A stretch of DNA of 64,000 bases from Ampullaceana balthica (taxonomy: Eukaryota; Mollusca; Gastropoda; Lymnaeidae), in NCBI GenBank assembly GCA_944989445.1, contig CALYLW010001000.1:124001-188000 (forward strand), in the 5' to 3' direction. This document shows, piece by piece, positions 47,310-59,200 of this stretch. The position numbers and the translations under genes were made by a program. The notes under the pieces are model-generated. The model was given only the letters and a program-made list of their open reading frames with translations, was not told where the DNA came from and searched no databases. The number at the start of each line of letters is the position of its first letter. The first letter of the stretch is position 1.

Positions 47310-47560
47310 CACACAGATTGACATAGAGATCAAAACACGTTTCTTGTGCCATTCGCAAGAGCAAAATTATGCAACCTCCTCCTACCCGTCTAGCATTCGG
47401 GCGTGGAATGGGCTGCCCGAACAAACCACGAAAACAAACACACTGTTAAAATTCAAAACTCTAATAAAAATGAAAGACCATACGGAAACCATATAGATAA
47501 GCGCATGACGCAGTAATCTTATGTATAGAAATAGATAAGTGTGTGTAGTATTATAGATAA
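47310..47560 (+). pseudogene. LINE 3' end, 5'-truncated
   Basis: Contains GCATTCGGGCGTGGAATGGG (end of the ORF, as at 12862-13780), AAACTCTAATAAAAATGAAA and AGCGCATGACGCAGTAATCT, then a damaged tail ATGTATAGAAATAGATAAG. The sequence between the minisatellite and this point is also LINE-like. Confidence 0.75.
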
Positions 47561-48440
47561 GATGTTTTTCTATTTCTGAATTGCTTAAAATATGCCTTAA
47601 AAACATGTACAGTTTAAAAATATACAGTGATTTTTTCCTACTAATAAAATAACAATGTTGATATACATTAATTATATAAATACATGTAATGGGCGGGGCG
47701 AAAATGAAAGCTGTCGCTGTTATTTATCGTAGCATTGAATATTTAGGGGAGCACAGTTTCTATTAGAAACAACAGAGTGTGATTTTTTTTAACGTGGCGT
47801 GTACTTGTAATTAATACTTTTGGGATATCAGTGATGTTGTTTCTCAGTTTGAAGAGAGAAAAAAACCTGGTAGTTTCCATGTGTAAGTAAGGGACATGAA
47901 TCGCAGCACTCCCTCGTTCTTTTAGAAACCATACTTATCTAAATTGATCACTAACGACTGGGTATTTCAGGGTGATCCGTGGGGGCGGGGGGGGGGCGGG
48001 GGGGGGGAGATATCTTCTGTCCATGCTTGGTGTAAGTATGTCAGTTAAGCCCCTTCGTCTATCAGACTTTGAATCTCTTTGCCCTTCTTTATCGTTTTAG
48101 ACATGCTGCCTGAACTATAACTAATAAATATATATTAAAGTTTAATTAACTAATTTATTTGTTTATATTTTGTTATAACGAGGGTCTTTACATTTTTAAA
48201 TATAATACACACGTTCATATTAATGTCGGATGCAAAACAAATTTATATAACAGATTTAGACACATGACACGTTGTTTTGATGTTTTGAAATTTTAAATTT
48301 TACTTTCTTGGAAGCAATTGTTAAATTACATGACATTATATTATATATTATGTCATAGCTGAACCAATCAAGTTATCTCCTGACATATGAGTGCTATCAA
48401 AGCTGACTGAGAACTATATTTAACTACTACAACCGGTAAT
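47561..48440. other. No gene recognised
   Basis: AT-rich DNA with a G-rich tract at about 47979-48008. No ORF or repeat with a recognisable signature. Confidence 0.45.
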
Positions 48441-48639
48441 CAGAGGCGTCACTAGGGTTATAGTCACCCAGTGCGGTAGCTAATAGTGTTAACCCCTCAC
48501 AACTTACCCCATAGACCTCCTCCGAGCCTGCCTGGGCCAAAGAACTGGAACATACATAATTTGACATCTTCGTGACAGCCCTTGTAACGGTGTCACCCAG
48601 TGAGGTCCGCACTCCACGCACCCCCCTAGTGACGCCTCT
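48441..48639. mobile_element. 199-bp MITE with AGAGGCGTCACTAGG ends
   Basis: CAGAGGCGTCACTAGGG at the left and CCCTAGTGACGCCTCT at the right are exact inverted complements over 16 bases. GTCACCCAGTG occurs in both arms. No target duplication could be fixed; a hAT or similar element is likely. Confidence 0.75.
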
Positions 48640-49164
48640 TCCTCTAGTATCCCCTACCGAAAGTGTTACGAGACCAGCTCACATGACCCCTAAACCACAG
48701 CGGACTCTATTTGAAGAGGCTGGTGTCAACAACCAACCTAAGTAACACGGCCACTTGTAGTATCTGAATCGATAGATTATGAAGATAATTTCATTGATAT
48801 AACTTAACATAATCGTATAGCAATTATAGGAAATTCACTAAGAATTAAAAATAAACGAAGCTTGCCTCTTGAACTTGAATTGTTTGAATGTGTGCAATTC
48901 TTTGTAATAAATTAGGAAATATCTAATATTTTGTTAGAGCAATGTCACCAAAGTGATAGGGGGCCGTCCATAAAGTACGTCACGCTATTTTTGACCATTT
49001 TTGACCCCCTCCCCCCTGTCACAAACTGTCACAAATCTCTGGACTAAAGTACGTCACACTTTCGAAAAAATAATTAATTAACACCTAATCAAAATATTTA
49101 ATTTAATACTTAAATTACACTTCACCATTAAACTGTATTAAAATATAAACTTTCCAATTAAAAG

Positions 49165-49792
49165 TAGGGATGTACCAGATTCAAAATTTTGAAATCCGGC
49201 CGGAGCTTCTTCTTCTTCTTCGTTCTCAATTTGAGTATTGCGTGCCAACGAGTTTTGCGCCAATTGGCCCGTGGTCTCCGACTTCAGCCTGCTGTTTTTT
49301 CTGGATGTGCTTCCATAGCCTTTGGTCAGCCAAGACCATCTGCAAGGCAGCAGTTGATTTTGGCAAGTGATGCAGCGTTCACATGCCACGGCTATAAGGG
49401 TTCCACGCATTACCCAGCCGCCTTTTATTTTCACTAACTATGCGTTAGGTACCCACTCGAAGCTGGGTGGACTCGGGAACGCCCTAGGCCCCGGGAGCAT
49501 CGGTACGCCAGTCGAGCGCGCTGCCACTCGACCACCGTGTCCCCCCGGCCGGAGCTGAATTTGGCCGGATTTATGAAGTGAAATCCAGCTGGCGCCGAAA
49601 TCAGATTTCTTAAAATGGCCGGATTCCTGATTTGCCGGAGCCATTATGAATATATATATAAATTATGAATCTACCGGCTAGCCTGATTTATAAAGTAAAA
49701 CCTGCCGGAGTCGAAGCCAGAGCCGGATTTTTTTTTAAATAGCCAGATTCCGGATTTGCCGGAGCTGGAGCCGAAATCCCGTACACCCCCCA
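49165..49792. mobile_element. hAT-like MITE carrying a SINE
   Basis: The left end TAGGGATGTACCAGATT pairs with the right end, complemented TGGGGGGTGTACGGGATTTC. Flanks ATTAAAAG (49157-49164) and CTTAAAAG (49793-49800) form an 8-bp duplication with one mismatch. The interior repeats GCCGGAGC/GGCCGGAT words. Without the SINE and its duplication it is about 280 bp. Confidence 0.75.
49208..49544 (-). mobile_element. tRNA-derived SINE with alternative GAA-type tail and 12-bp duplication
   Basis: On the minus strand it starts GGGGACACGGTGGTCGAGTG at 49544 and shares the head and core (GGTACCTAACGCATAG, GGCGGCTGGGTAATGCG) with the SINEs at 3390 and 22391. After TGATGCAGC..CTTGCC the 3' part is unrelated: it runs through GACCACGGGCCAATTGG and GTTGGCACGCAATACTC to end in a GAAGAAGAAGAAGA tail. 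CCGGCCGGAGCT occurs exactly on both sides (49196-49207 and 49545-49556), so this is a complete insertion. Confidence 0.9.
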
Positions 49793-50262
49793 CTTAAAAG
49801 AACTATCATATTATTAAAATGACTTTAATAGTAGAATAGTTAATTGGCAACAGTTGTCACAGTTATACAATGAAATAGTAACTCAATCTAGATCAAATTT
49901 GAAAAGAAAATTTGCAAAAATTACACTTGACAATTGTATAATACACATAATTTCTCTGCTAACTTTTCATTTACAATGAGTGAGGTTAAGTTTTAGATAA
50001 TCTTCCGATTATGCAATCTATTGACACAGGATAATAAGTAGACTAGCGAAACTTGACCTCACCCAGAGATTAAATAATACAAAGAAAACAAAACAATTTG
50101 ACTTTTAAAAAAAAGACTAGATTGACAAATTATGTGACCAACTCTTGTGCTATATTGAATCTGTTTATTATGGTTCTATGAATTATGTTTCATTCAAAAA
50201 TATTCACTGGACATCATCTTATAACGGTGAAATGAAGTTTTCATCCATAGTTACGACTGACA

Positions 50263-50622
50263 TCATTCTTTCACCATCATCGTTTCCTGGAAGGATAATT
50301 GCAGACAGATCAACTCGTCCTCATCTAGCCACTCAACAGCCTCTGTATGTGCATTTTCTCTTCTGGCAATAACTGCCATAGGTTCTCTTTGCCTTCTAGA
50401 AGTGATTCTCAAAGGACGGATGCTTTTTATCTGAGTTGATTCTGGAACAGTTTGGGTGGGCACATTCTCCTGAGCCCGAGCTCTGTGTTGTCCTGTATGT
50501 TTCTTCAAAATTGTTTGTGAGGCTAAATATAAGTGACCTACTTTGCAAAGTAGATCAAATAAGCTGGTAATCATATGGTTGTACTTTGAAAACTCCTGTT
50601 GATCTTGGCATAATGTCATCAA
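50263..50622 (-). other. Unidentified ORF inside a TIR element
   Basis: About 119 codons, first ATG at 50619. The C-terminal half is charged (RITSRRQREPMAVIARRE, then EAVEWLDEDE). No family was recognised. Its place inside 48960-51158 suggests a remnant of that element's transposase or accessory protein, but nothing in the sequence proves this. Confidence 0.3.
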
Positions 50623-51244
50623 ATTTGAGAGTTTGTGCTACAATCAAGGAAGGACATTTATGAGAATCTGCATCTTTCTGAAGCTTTGAGTCCATCAACT
50701 ATTTGGTTGATTGGGATTGGAGGAGGGGAAGAATCTTGAAGGTAAAACGTTGAAATATGAGCTTCGTGCTTTGTCACATTTCATGTCCTGATATTTAACA
50801 ATTTGAGTGAAGTATTGGCTGGTGCGAACATGATTGTCAAACCATACCTGATCCTTATATTTGTAATATTAGTCCTGCTGCATCCAATTCAGATTTATGA
50901 AGAACACATTCAGGAGATACGCATTTCATGCTATTTTGACATAAAATTAATTCTAATTTTTCACCAAAAAAATGAAAATTATTTTTAAAGCTATTTAAAT
51001 TCTACTAAAAAAATATAAATAAATTAGAAAAAAAATAATTTAAAAAATAAATGTGTGACATCACACATGGCCTGACCCCCCCTCCCCCCCTGTCACAAAG
51101 TGTCACACTTTCTTAGACCCCCCCCCCTCGGAGCGTGACGTACTTTATGGACGGCCCCTAGCACCAATACAGGACTGGGTTGTTTAAACATTTTTCCTTG
51201 GTAAGTTGTGAGTTGTAAACAGTAATAAATTAAACAACCCGCAA

Positions 51245-51685
51245 AAAGAAAGTTTTTGACTATAAATCCCTTATATATGAGACATAACTATTAAAGTATT
51301 GATTATGTTCAGTATAATACTACGCACCGTGCGACAGACTAGCATAAACATTTACAGATCGGGAAAATATTATAAAATTATGTTCAATATAATACGCACC
51401 GCGCGAAGTATGTGCAATATAATATGCACCGCACGACAGACTAGCATAAACATTTACTCTTACATGCTATATAGAGATACAAAGAGATAAACTAAAATTC
51501 GCCAATTTAATTACAGTACATTCGATCAATCAGACATTTTGATAGAATGCATTGTTAGGTGACAAACGTCTATGTGCAAAATTTCAGCTCGATAGGATCA
51601 CGGGAAGTGGGTCATTTTTTACTTTTGTATTTTTCACTGGACCATGACAGACAAGACGGTGAAGTTAATATAAGGGATTTACAAA
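51245..51685 (-). repeat. Reverse-strand copy of the ~500-bp array repeat
   Basis: On the minus strand it begins AAATCCCTTATATTAACTTC, then GACCCACTTCCCGTGATC, GAGCTGAAATTTTGCAC and GATTGATCGAATGTACTG, and ends TATAGTCAAAAACTTTC. It keeps block order with the units at 1-2033. The middle is rearranged, with CGCACCG-type words duplicated. Confidence 0.75.
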
Positions 51686-51689
51686 GAAA

Positions 51690-52357
51690 GGCTACACAAT
51701 AAAATTAAAAAAAAATTTTAAGGATCCTATTTTTATAAATGTTTTAATTTTAGACAACCGTGGAAATACAAAACATATCAAAATCCAGAAATACTTCAAA
51801 CTCCATATTGGATGTAAATGCGTCTGATACTAACATGACTATTGCTACTGAACCAAAAACCCAAGAGGCTGCAGTAGTAAAATGAAGGGACACTGAGCTG
51901 CTGATTCTTCAAATTTGTCACCCACTCCTGTTGTAGAAGCGCAAATTAACTCTACCGATCAATTTCAAACAATAGAATATAGAAATCACAATTTAAAACG
52001 TTCGGGGATTTACGACATAATTAAATGGCCTGAACGTATTGAATGAAAATTGCGATAAACTATCAGGGCAGCGAGATTGGCAGTGTCCAACATATTAAGA
52101 TTAACTTCTCCAAATCAGACATGGACCTTACACTTAGGCTACACCAACACAAAGATGAAACGGGTAACTGGAGAATGTTTTCAACGTATGTAAACTAATG
52201 AGAAAATTTCTTGTAACATAAACACAAGGATGAACAGAATTGCTCATCTAATGGTTTTAACAACTTGCGGAGTATAAATCCGAAAGTAGCCACATAATTA
52301 AATGCACAAAATTACCAACTTTTCCCCCCGGGCTTTAAAAAATGAATATACATGTAC
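51690..52357. other. No gene recognised
   Basis: A short stretch near 51750-51900 has a spurt of in-frame codons but no domain and no splice context that I can support. Confidence 0.4.
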
Positions 52358-52360
52358 TAT

Positions 52361-52634
52361 GGGGCCGTCCATGAAGTACGTCACGCTATTTTTGACCATT
52401 TTAACTCCCCCCTCCCCTTGTCACAAATCTCAGACACCCCCCCCCCTCTTTAAGTACGCTACACTTTCGAACAATTTTGTTGTATTTTTATTAACAAAAT
52501 AATTAAAATGTAATAGAAAACACCGTGACGTCACACATGGCCAGACCCCCCCCCCGTCCCCCCTGTTACAAACTGTTACACTTTCTTACACCCCCTCCCC
52601 CCTCTGGAGCGTGACTTACTTTTTGGACGGCCCC
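52361..52634. mobile_element. 274-bp GGGGCCGTCC MITE, TAT duplication
   Basis: Left GGGGCCGTCCATGAAGTACG, right TACTTTTTGGACGGCCCC; TAT at 52358-52360 and 52635-52637. The arms contain ACGTCACGCTATTTTTGACC and TGTCACAAATCTCAGAC. Confidence 0.9.
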
Positions 52635-52637
52635 TAT

Positions 52638-53126
52638 TTGTTTTTTGTTTTTTTTTAAACAACAACAATAATATTATTCCAGAAAGTAGACTCTGTATAA
52701 ACTTTCAAAAATTTCATTGGAAAAAAAATGAATCTGCTTACGAAATGTCTGAAATTATTTTAAGTTTAAGTAAGCTTTAAGTTGATGGTCTTCAAATAAG
52801 GGACTACAGAGCCCCAACGTTTGGCGAGGCGAGGAGAGTCTCAAAGACGTCAATCTCAATGTCAAATTAGTAATTTACTCAAACAGATCATTCAGCCTGG
52901 TTTCTTAACATGCTGCTAAGCCTGAAACGAACTCTTCAATTTTTATTTGTATATTAAAACTTAAAACGTTGTTACCCACTCTCTTCCATGTTCACGCGCC
53001 ATTGGAAAGTTCCAATTGCTGCCAAATGCAAGACATTAAACAGACTTCAGGATACAAAATAGTGAATATATCATATCATGGAGCCATTCTAAATTTTGAA
53101 AGTTATAGAAAAACTGTAAGATCAAG
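52638..53126. other. Spacer between two MITEs
   Basis: AT-rich, no gene or repeat recognised. Confidence 0.4.
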
Positions 53127-53129
53127 ATT

Positions 53130-53381
53130 GGGGTCGTCCATAAAGTACGCCATGCTGTTTTTGACCATTTTTAACTCCTCCCTGTCACAAACTGTCACAA
53201 ATCTCAGACCCCCCCCCCTTCAAAGTATGTCTCACTTTTGATCCAAAAAAATAATAATTATTAACAAAATAATTAAAATTTAACACCGTGACGTCGCACA
53301 TGACCAGAACCCCCCTCCCCCTGTCACACTTTCTTACACCCCTCCCCACTCTGGAGCGTGACGTACTTTATGGACGGCCCC
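53130..53381. mobile_element. 252-bp GGGGCCGTCC MITE, ATT duplication
   Basis: Left GGGGTCGTCCATAAAGTACG (one change), right CGTACTTTATGGACGGCCCC; ATT at 53127-53129 and 53382-53384. Its arms are close to those of 52361-52634. Confidence 0.9.
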
Positions 53382-53384
53382 ATT

Positions 53385-54584
53385 AAAAAAAAAGTACACG
53401 AACAGACGCAGAAACATACATATAGTATAGATATGTGTACTTTATGAAGTCAATGATGCCCAAAAAATTACAAACGTATAAAAATAAATAATGCTTTGCC
53501 GAGGCTACTCAAGGAGAAACTATTGGAATCCATAGATCGTGCTTTGACCTTTGCTAACAATTTATGTAAAGACATTGGAATTTTAATTGAAACTTCCAGT
53601 CGAAGAACGAGGAAACAAATAATTGGCGAATGAGTAGCCATGTTGTGTAAAAGAGAGAAGAAATGTTAACTTCAGTTGATAAGAAAGTTGCATTCTTTAT
53701 TAGATAAGATCTGATGAGGTTACTGTAGATATCCATGTGAGGTTTTGGCAATAATAGAATTTGGAAAGCAGATATAATTTTCGTACACCAGCAATAATTT
53801 ACTGGACTTAGAAGATTTTACCTTAAAATTAGTGCAAGTATCTCACACTCACATGGTTCATGATACTATCATACTTCTTTTTTTACTACCATAGCACAGC
53901 AAGGTCTATTTTAACTCATGAAAAATGCGTAGGCCTATTTATGGGGATTTATTCAATTTCAATAAATATTTGATGAACTAAGACCAAGTTTAATTTAAAT
54001 AAAACAATTTTGAATATTTTATGTGCTAGTAATTATGTCATGTTCTATAAATAATTTTTTACAAATAAAAATAAAATTAAGTGACGATAGAAAGAAAAGC
54101 TGTGTCAATAGCACTGTAATAGCACCTGAAACCTGAATTTCGCTATTTTGAATGTGGATGTGGTACGTTACCAGAGTTACCAGTTTGAATCCAGTAAATA
54201 CATTCTCATTCATGTGTTCATAATGTGTTTACAAACATACTGACACCTCTTTACCGGTCATTACTGTTTCTTATTCTGTTAAATTTAATGTTATTGACTT
54301 ATATTGTTCACAAAAATAAAATATATGCCGATTTAAATTGTTAGTTTGTGTTTGTTAGCATTTGTCATTGACTTGCCAATCTGCAATCATTATTCAGATT
54401 GATGAGATTGTCTTTGACTTTGCCTTGGACCTCGAGTTTTAGTCCTTATCTTTAGTTAGTTTAAGTCCTTAGTTAATCAAAAGATTTCATCATGGACCAT
54501 TTTGTTCATATTTATATCAGTGATATTAATATTATCACTGTCACAAACTATATATTAAATAATTAATTATATTCTTTATAAGAG
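53385..54584. other. No gene recognised
   Basis: AT-rich intergenic DNA. Searched for the missing first exon of the second TMEM165 gene without success. Confidence 0.45.
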
Positions 54585-55660
54585 TACTAGCAGACCAGTC
54601 GGGCGTTGCAACGATCTCGGTAAAACCAAAGAGGGTAAAAATTATAAAATTAAAAAAAGGAAACCAATGAGTGGTACTTTTTAAGGGGCCATTCATAAAT
54701 GACGTCACGAGATTTAGGCCGATTTTACCCCCCTCCCCATCTCGTCACACTTCGTCACAAAAACTTTCGAAAAAAAGGAAATTTTGGGGCCCTTGGGCCC
54801 ATTCTTTGTATGATCAATGATATAAATTATAAAACCAGTTCATTTTAATTCAGTTTCATCATGGATATATTTCTAAAGATCAATAGACATAGAATGGGAA
54901 ATATGAAATAATATCTTAAACATATAAATATAATATACCGTATATTATACAAAAAAGACATTTGAGGCCCCCGGCCCCGAAGAAATTGACATGAGAAGTT
55001 TGGTGTCTTTTAGTTTTTTAATATGGGCTACCAAGTTTTTGTATACAAATTTTGGTTAAGATCCATTCATTTTCTCGGTAGCTAACGCATAAACTAATTT
55101 TTATATAGCTCACACAAGCAAAAGACGACATTAAGGTATCCAGGGCCCAACATTAAGGTCTCCAGGGCCCATTCAGTGCAAGATATAAAGTTCAAAATAC
55201 CTGTTCATTTCAATAAATTTCATAACGATATATTTATCTAAATTTCTCAAGATCGGTAATATTTGAATGGGGAATAAAATCTTAAACGTTTAAGTTTATG
55301 AAAAAGACATTTTGGGCCCCAATCCCCGAAGGAATAGACATAAGAAATCATTGTCCTATAGTATTTTAATACTGGATATCAAGTTTTTATATACAAAGTT
55401 TGGTTAAGATCCATCAATTTACCCAGTAGCTAACGCTTAAACTAATTTTTTATATAGCTCATATAAGCAGAAAATGACATTATGGGCCCCCGGCGCCCCA
55501 TGGGTGTTAAATTTTGAAGAAATAAAAAACCAGTTACCATACCGGGAGCGTACTCAAAAGTCTTCTAATGTTTCATGGCGATTGGATGAATGGTTTAGTC
55601 AGCTATAAAGGACATGCATACATAAATACATACATACTTTCATTTTTATATATATAGATA
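54585..55660 (+). repeat. Interspersed repeat with internal direct duplication
   Basis: Begins TACTAGCAGACCAGTCGGGC and ends at a TACATACATAC/TATATATATAGAT stretch. Two blocks, about 54960-55130 and 55300-55490, are direct repeats sharing GGTTAAGATCCAT, GTAGCTAACGC, AAACTAATTTTTTATATAGC and GGGCCC words. The superfamily is unknown. A MITE arm (54684-54780) lies inside it. Confidence 0.65.
54684..54780 (+). repeat. Single arm of a GGGGCCGTCC-family MITE
   Basis: GGGGCCATTCATAAATGACG, then CCCCCTCCCC and CTCGTCACAC. The opposite end was not found. Confidence 0.6.
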
Positions 55661-55849
55661 AATCTATATAATTTAGTTCTAGTGATAGTCATAATTTAAT
55701 GATGGCGATGGGTCTCTAACTCTATTGCAAAGATTTTAGTTTAGTTATATGTAATTATAAGTTATTTGCTTTCGATATCAAGTCATAAGACAAAATATTT
55801 ACCTACTAAGAGTACTAAGACTAGACTAGTTAGTATGGCTAAGACCAAA

Positions 55850-55985
55850 GAAAACTATTGCGTCTTACGTTCTGCTAAGAAGTATTGGCTAGTACACAGC
55901 ATTCACAGGCCACAGCTAGGAACATTCTTGGCCTCAGGAATAAGTCTCTTTCTTCTCAGAGATTCTAACCCATGACCCTCGTTAA
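55850..55985 (-). repeat. Decayed tRNA-derived SINE fragment
   Basis: The order TATTGCGTC, CAGCATTCACAGGCCACAGC and AGATTCTAACCCATGACC follows the SINE core and head of 3390-3663, with deletions. Confidence 0.5.
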
Positions 55986-56232
55986 GAGTTCAGAAGAAAA
56001 AAATTGCACTCAATTAAAACTCAAGAGGAAAAATCTGAAAATCTTTTTAAAATTCTGATTTGAGAAGCAAATGTAAATGGGAGGTGCATTTTGATAATTT
56101 TTAATTTATTTTAGTTATTCCATTTCTAATTATGTTTCACATAATTTAAATGGAGATATTCTAGATGTAAGTTGTTTTAAATATAATGTCCATCTTATTA
56201 TACTATACATTCATGACAATCTCTATTTTCAG

Positions 56233-59200
56233 TCAGGTGACGAACTTTTCTTCAAAATGATTATTGGTGAATATCTTGATTTTTCACATGGCTTCATGGC
56301 ATCTCTCTCAGTTATCATTGTCTCAGAGCTGGGGGATAAAACATTTTTTATTGCTGCCATTATGGCTATGAAACATTCCAGACTATCAGTGTTTTTGGGA
56401 GCCATGGTTGCTGTCATTCTAATGACAGTTATTTCAGGTAAAAAAAAACTGCAGTGAAAATATCATCAAGTATTTTTTATCAATTGCAAAGTTAAGTAAC
56501 GCCTTATTTTTATGGAGCTAATTGAAAAACCTTTGAATGAAGTTGGAAAATAGCTAATGATGATCTTAAATTATTTTAATTTTGTCAAATTATTCTTGAA
56601 TTCAGCATGATGATATTTTTTATACGTAAATAAATTTTAAAATTGGAATGTTAAAAAAAAATTGTTTTGCTCTTCTATATTTTTTTTTCTGCTACAACTT
56701 TTTTCAGTCATGGTTGGTTATGCCACAACAGTGATACCAAGAATTTTCACTGTCTATGTATCCTCTGGTTTGTTTGCAATGTTTGGTCTGAAGATGTTAA
56801 AGGAAGGCATGTATATGAAAACTCTTAAGCTACTATTAACCATTATGTTACAACGACGAATCAGTGAAATTGTGCTGATAAATTAATGTAGTGGTAATTC
56901 ATATCCTATTACAATGCTAAACATTACTTTCTTTAAATCATAGCACAGACTTAATAATATAGGTTTTGGTTTCGTTATAAAATAATATTTGTCAAAAGTT
57001 TTTTTAAATCCTTTGATTTTTACAAAAACTTGATTTATTATTATTTTTTTAATAACATGTAAAATGTCCAGATATGTGGAATAATTAAAATAGTAATAAT
57101 AGTTTGTCTATCATCAAATATTGATGCCCATTCTACTTAAATCAGTTCGAAGCTGAAACTGATGTGGGTTCCCAGACAGCTGATCAGGCTAGTCCAATGT
57201 TGTAATGCTGCTTCACTAGCAGTCATTCTTTTTCATAATTGCTGCAAATTGTTTGTCACATAATAGGTTTGTGGACCCTATTCCTACTCTTCGTTAAAAG
57301 TTGACCCATCCTTGTATTTTTGGATTACATCTTTTAGGTATAATGCCATAGCAATTTCTACAGCTGTCGTAACTCCTTCTTCTAATCTTAAAGCTTACAA
57401 CCAATGCTTTGATCTTTCTGGCTCATATGATATCATGGATCTCTTTATTTCTATCTTTTCTCTTAGGTCTAACTTGATATAAGCTGTTATAAAAAGTTCG
57501 TTTAGAGCTAGGGTTTAAGTATAATTCTCAAATCTCTGTTTGTTGAAAAGTGGTTTTTGGTTGTTGTTGTTTTTCTATTTCAAGGACCATGTCTAGTATC
57601 GATTTCTATTTCATTATGCTAGCTTCATTTTTCACATTTTATTTTTGGTGTTGTTATGGGTGACCAAGAATTTCTAATTCCTGGTTAATATAGCTCCCAT
57701 TTTGTTTTTATTTTTAATTTCGTAGAGAAAATAAAATTAGAATATGTTTTTAGACATGCCCTAAACTTTTTTCTTTAGGTTGGTATATGTCAGAGGATGA
57801 AGGTAAAGAGGAATATGAGGAGGTGCAGGAGGATCTCAAGCGTAGAGAGCAAGAGGTTTGCACATCAAAACGTTTTCTGTTTGTCTCCTCCTTACTGTCA
57901 TTTTTTTTAAATATTCAGATTTAAGCTACTTGGATGGCTGTAGTGATATTGAACCTTTTCCTCTTGTTAAGTGGACTGTCTTTTTGTAAGTCTCTTTTTG
58001 GCTCACCTAGAGTTCTGTGAATTACATTTATATTTGCTTCTACCTGAGAGCTGCCCTCCCCCTTTACTTTTGTAGGACCTCAATTTCTTTTAGCAGAAAG
58101 TTTTTATGTTTTTGTGTATTAGTTTTACTTTCTAGATGATTTTCTTTGTGATCAAATGTGTTCCTTTAATATCTATCTGATTTGTTTTGTTGTTGTCCTT
58201 TGTGTTTATTAAACACTCTGGATTTATTTGCAAATAATCCAATAGATTGGATCTTCATTATTCTTCATCTTATAAGAGTTTGTTTTTTTTAAAGCTGAAA
58301 CATATCATATAGCGTTCTAGCATTCTGTTCCTTCCTTAACATAAGAACATGTTTTTCAAGATAGCTATCCTAAATATTTTTTAATGTGAAATTCACTAAC
58401 AGTTTGGTAATTTGTCTTTACTTTATTTCCTCTTTCCAAACTGTTATTTCAGGCTGTTCGTTAATACTGAAAAGATTTACATCCAGAAATTTTGTCATAA
58501 CATTGATGTTGTTCACACAGCAGTGGTAAATTTGTATTTCATTGGGTTGTTTTTTTTTCACCAATGCTGCTTTATGTTGCTTTAAATATATTATATTTGT
58601 CTTATTATTGGGTTTACCACAATTTCACAACAAAATGTCATTTGAACCAAATTATTTTAATATTGAAAATTGTTGGTCATAATATTTAATATCTTGTTTA
58701 AATGACCCATTTGCCACTCTCACTCATGTGAAGTCGTTACCATCTTGTTATAGAGTTATCAACAAAATTGTAGAAATATGCACACATTATTCTTGGCCAG
58801 GGGTGTCCAAATTTTTTTGCACAGAGGGCCGTATGCCATGGCCTGAAAAATATGTGAAGGGCCTGATTAAGGTATAAACGAAAATGAAAAAAAATACAAA
58901 CTTTAAGACTGGCTACAGCTTTTTAATTATAAAGTTATACACAAACAAATTTTAAGTGTATTTTGGGGGGGGGCCAAAATTGCAAAATAATATAGTGCTT
59001 TTGAGACTTTATAAAAATCTTAATTCGACATCAGACATTACTAATACACTACGCACCTTAAAGTAAATATAACGTTTTGAAAAAAACAAGAGCCGAAAAT
59101 GTTGTGTTAAAATTGTGATGTAACAACTGTCTTAAAATGTTATTTTCCTGATCGTACATTCAATTCCTTTTCGAGTTGGCAGAAATATAGAATATTACAG

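Larger units (their letters stand above)
48960..51158. mobile_element. GGGGCCGTCC TIR element, 2.2 kb, TAG duplication
   Basis: Left GGGGGCCGTCCATAAAGTAC (the element begins with the second G, 48960), right GTACTTTATGGACGGCCCC; TAG flanks at 48957-48959 and 51159-51161. The arms carry C-rich tracts and GTCACAAA. It contains a nested hAT MITE (49165-49792) with a SINE inside it, and a 120-codon ORF of unknown nature (50263-50622). Confidence 0.85.

Noticed and set aside
55766..55975. ORF upstream of paralogue B as a possible first exon
   Set aside because: No hydrophobic signal segment, no suitable donor, and its 3' half lies in a decayed SINE.
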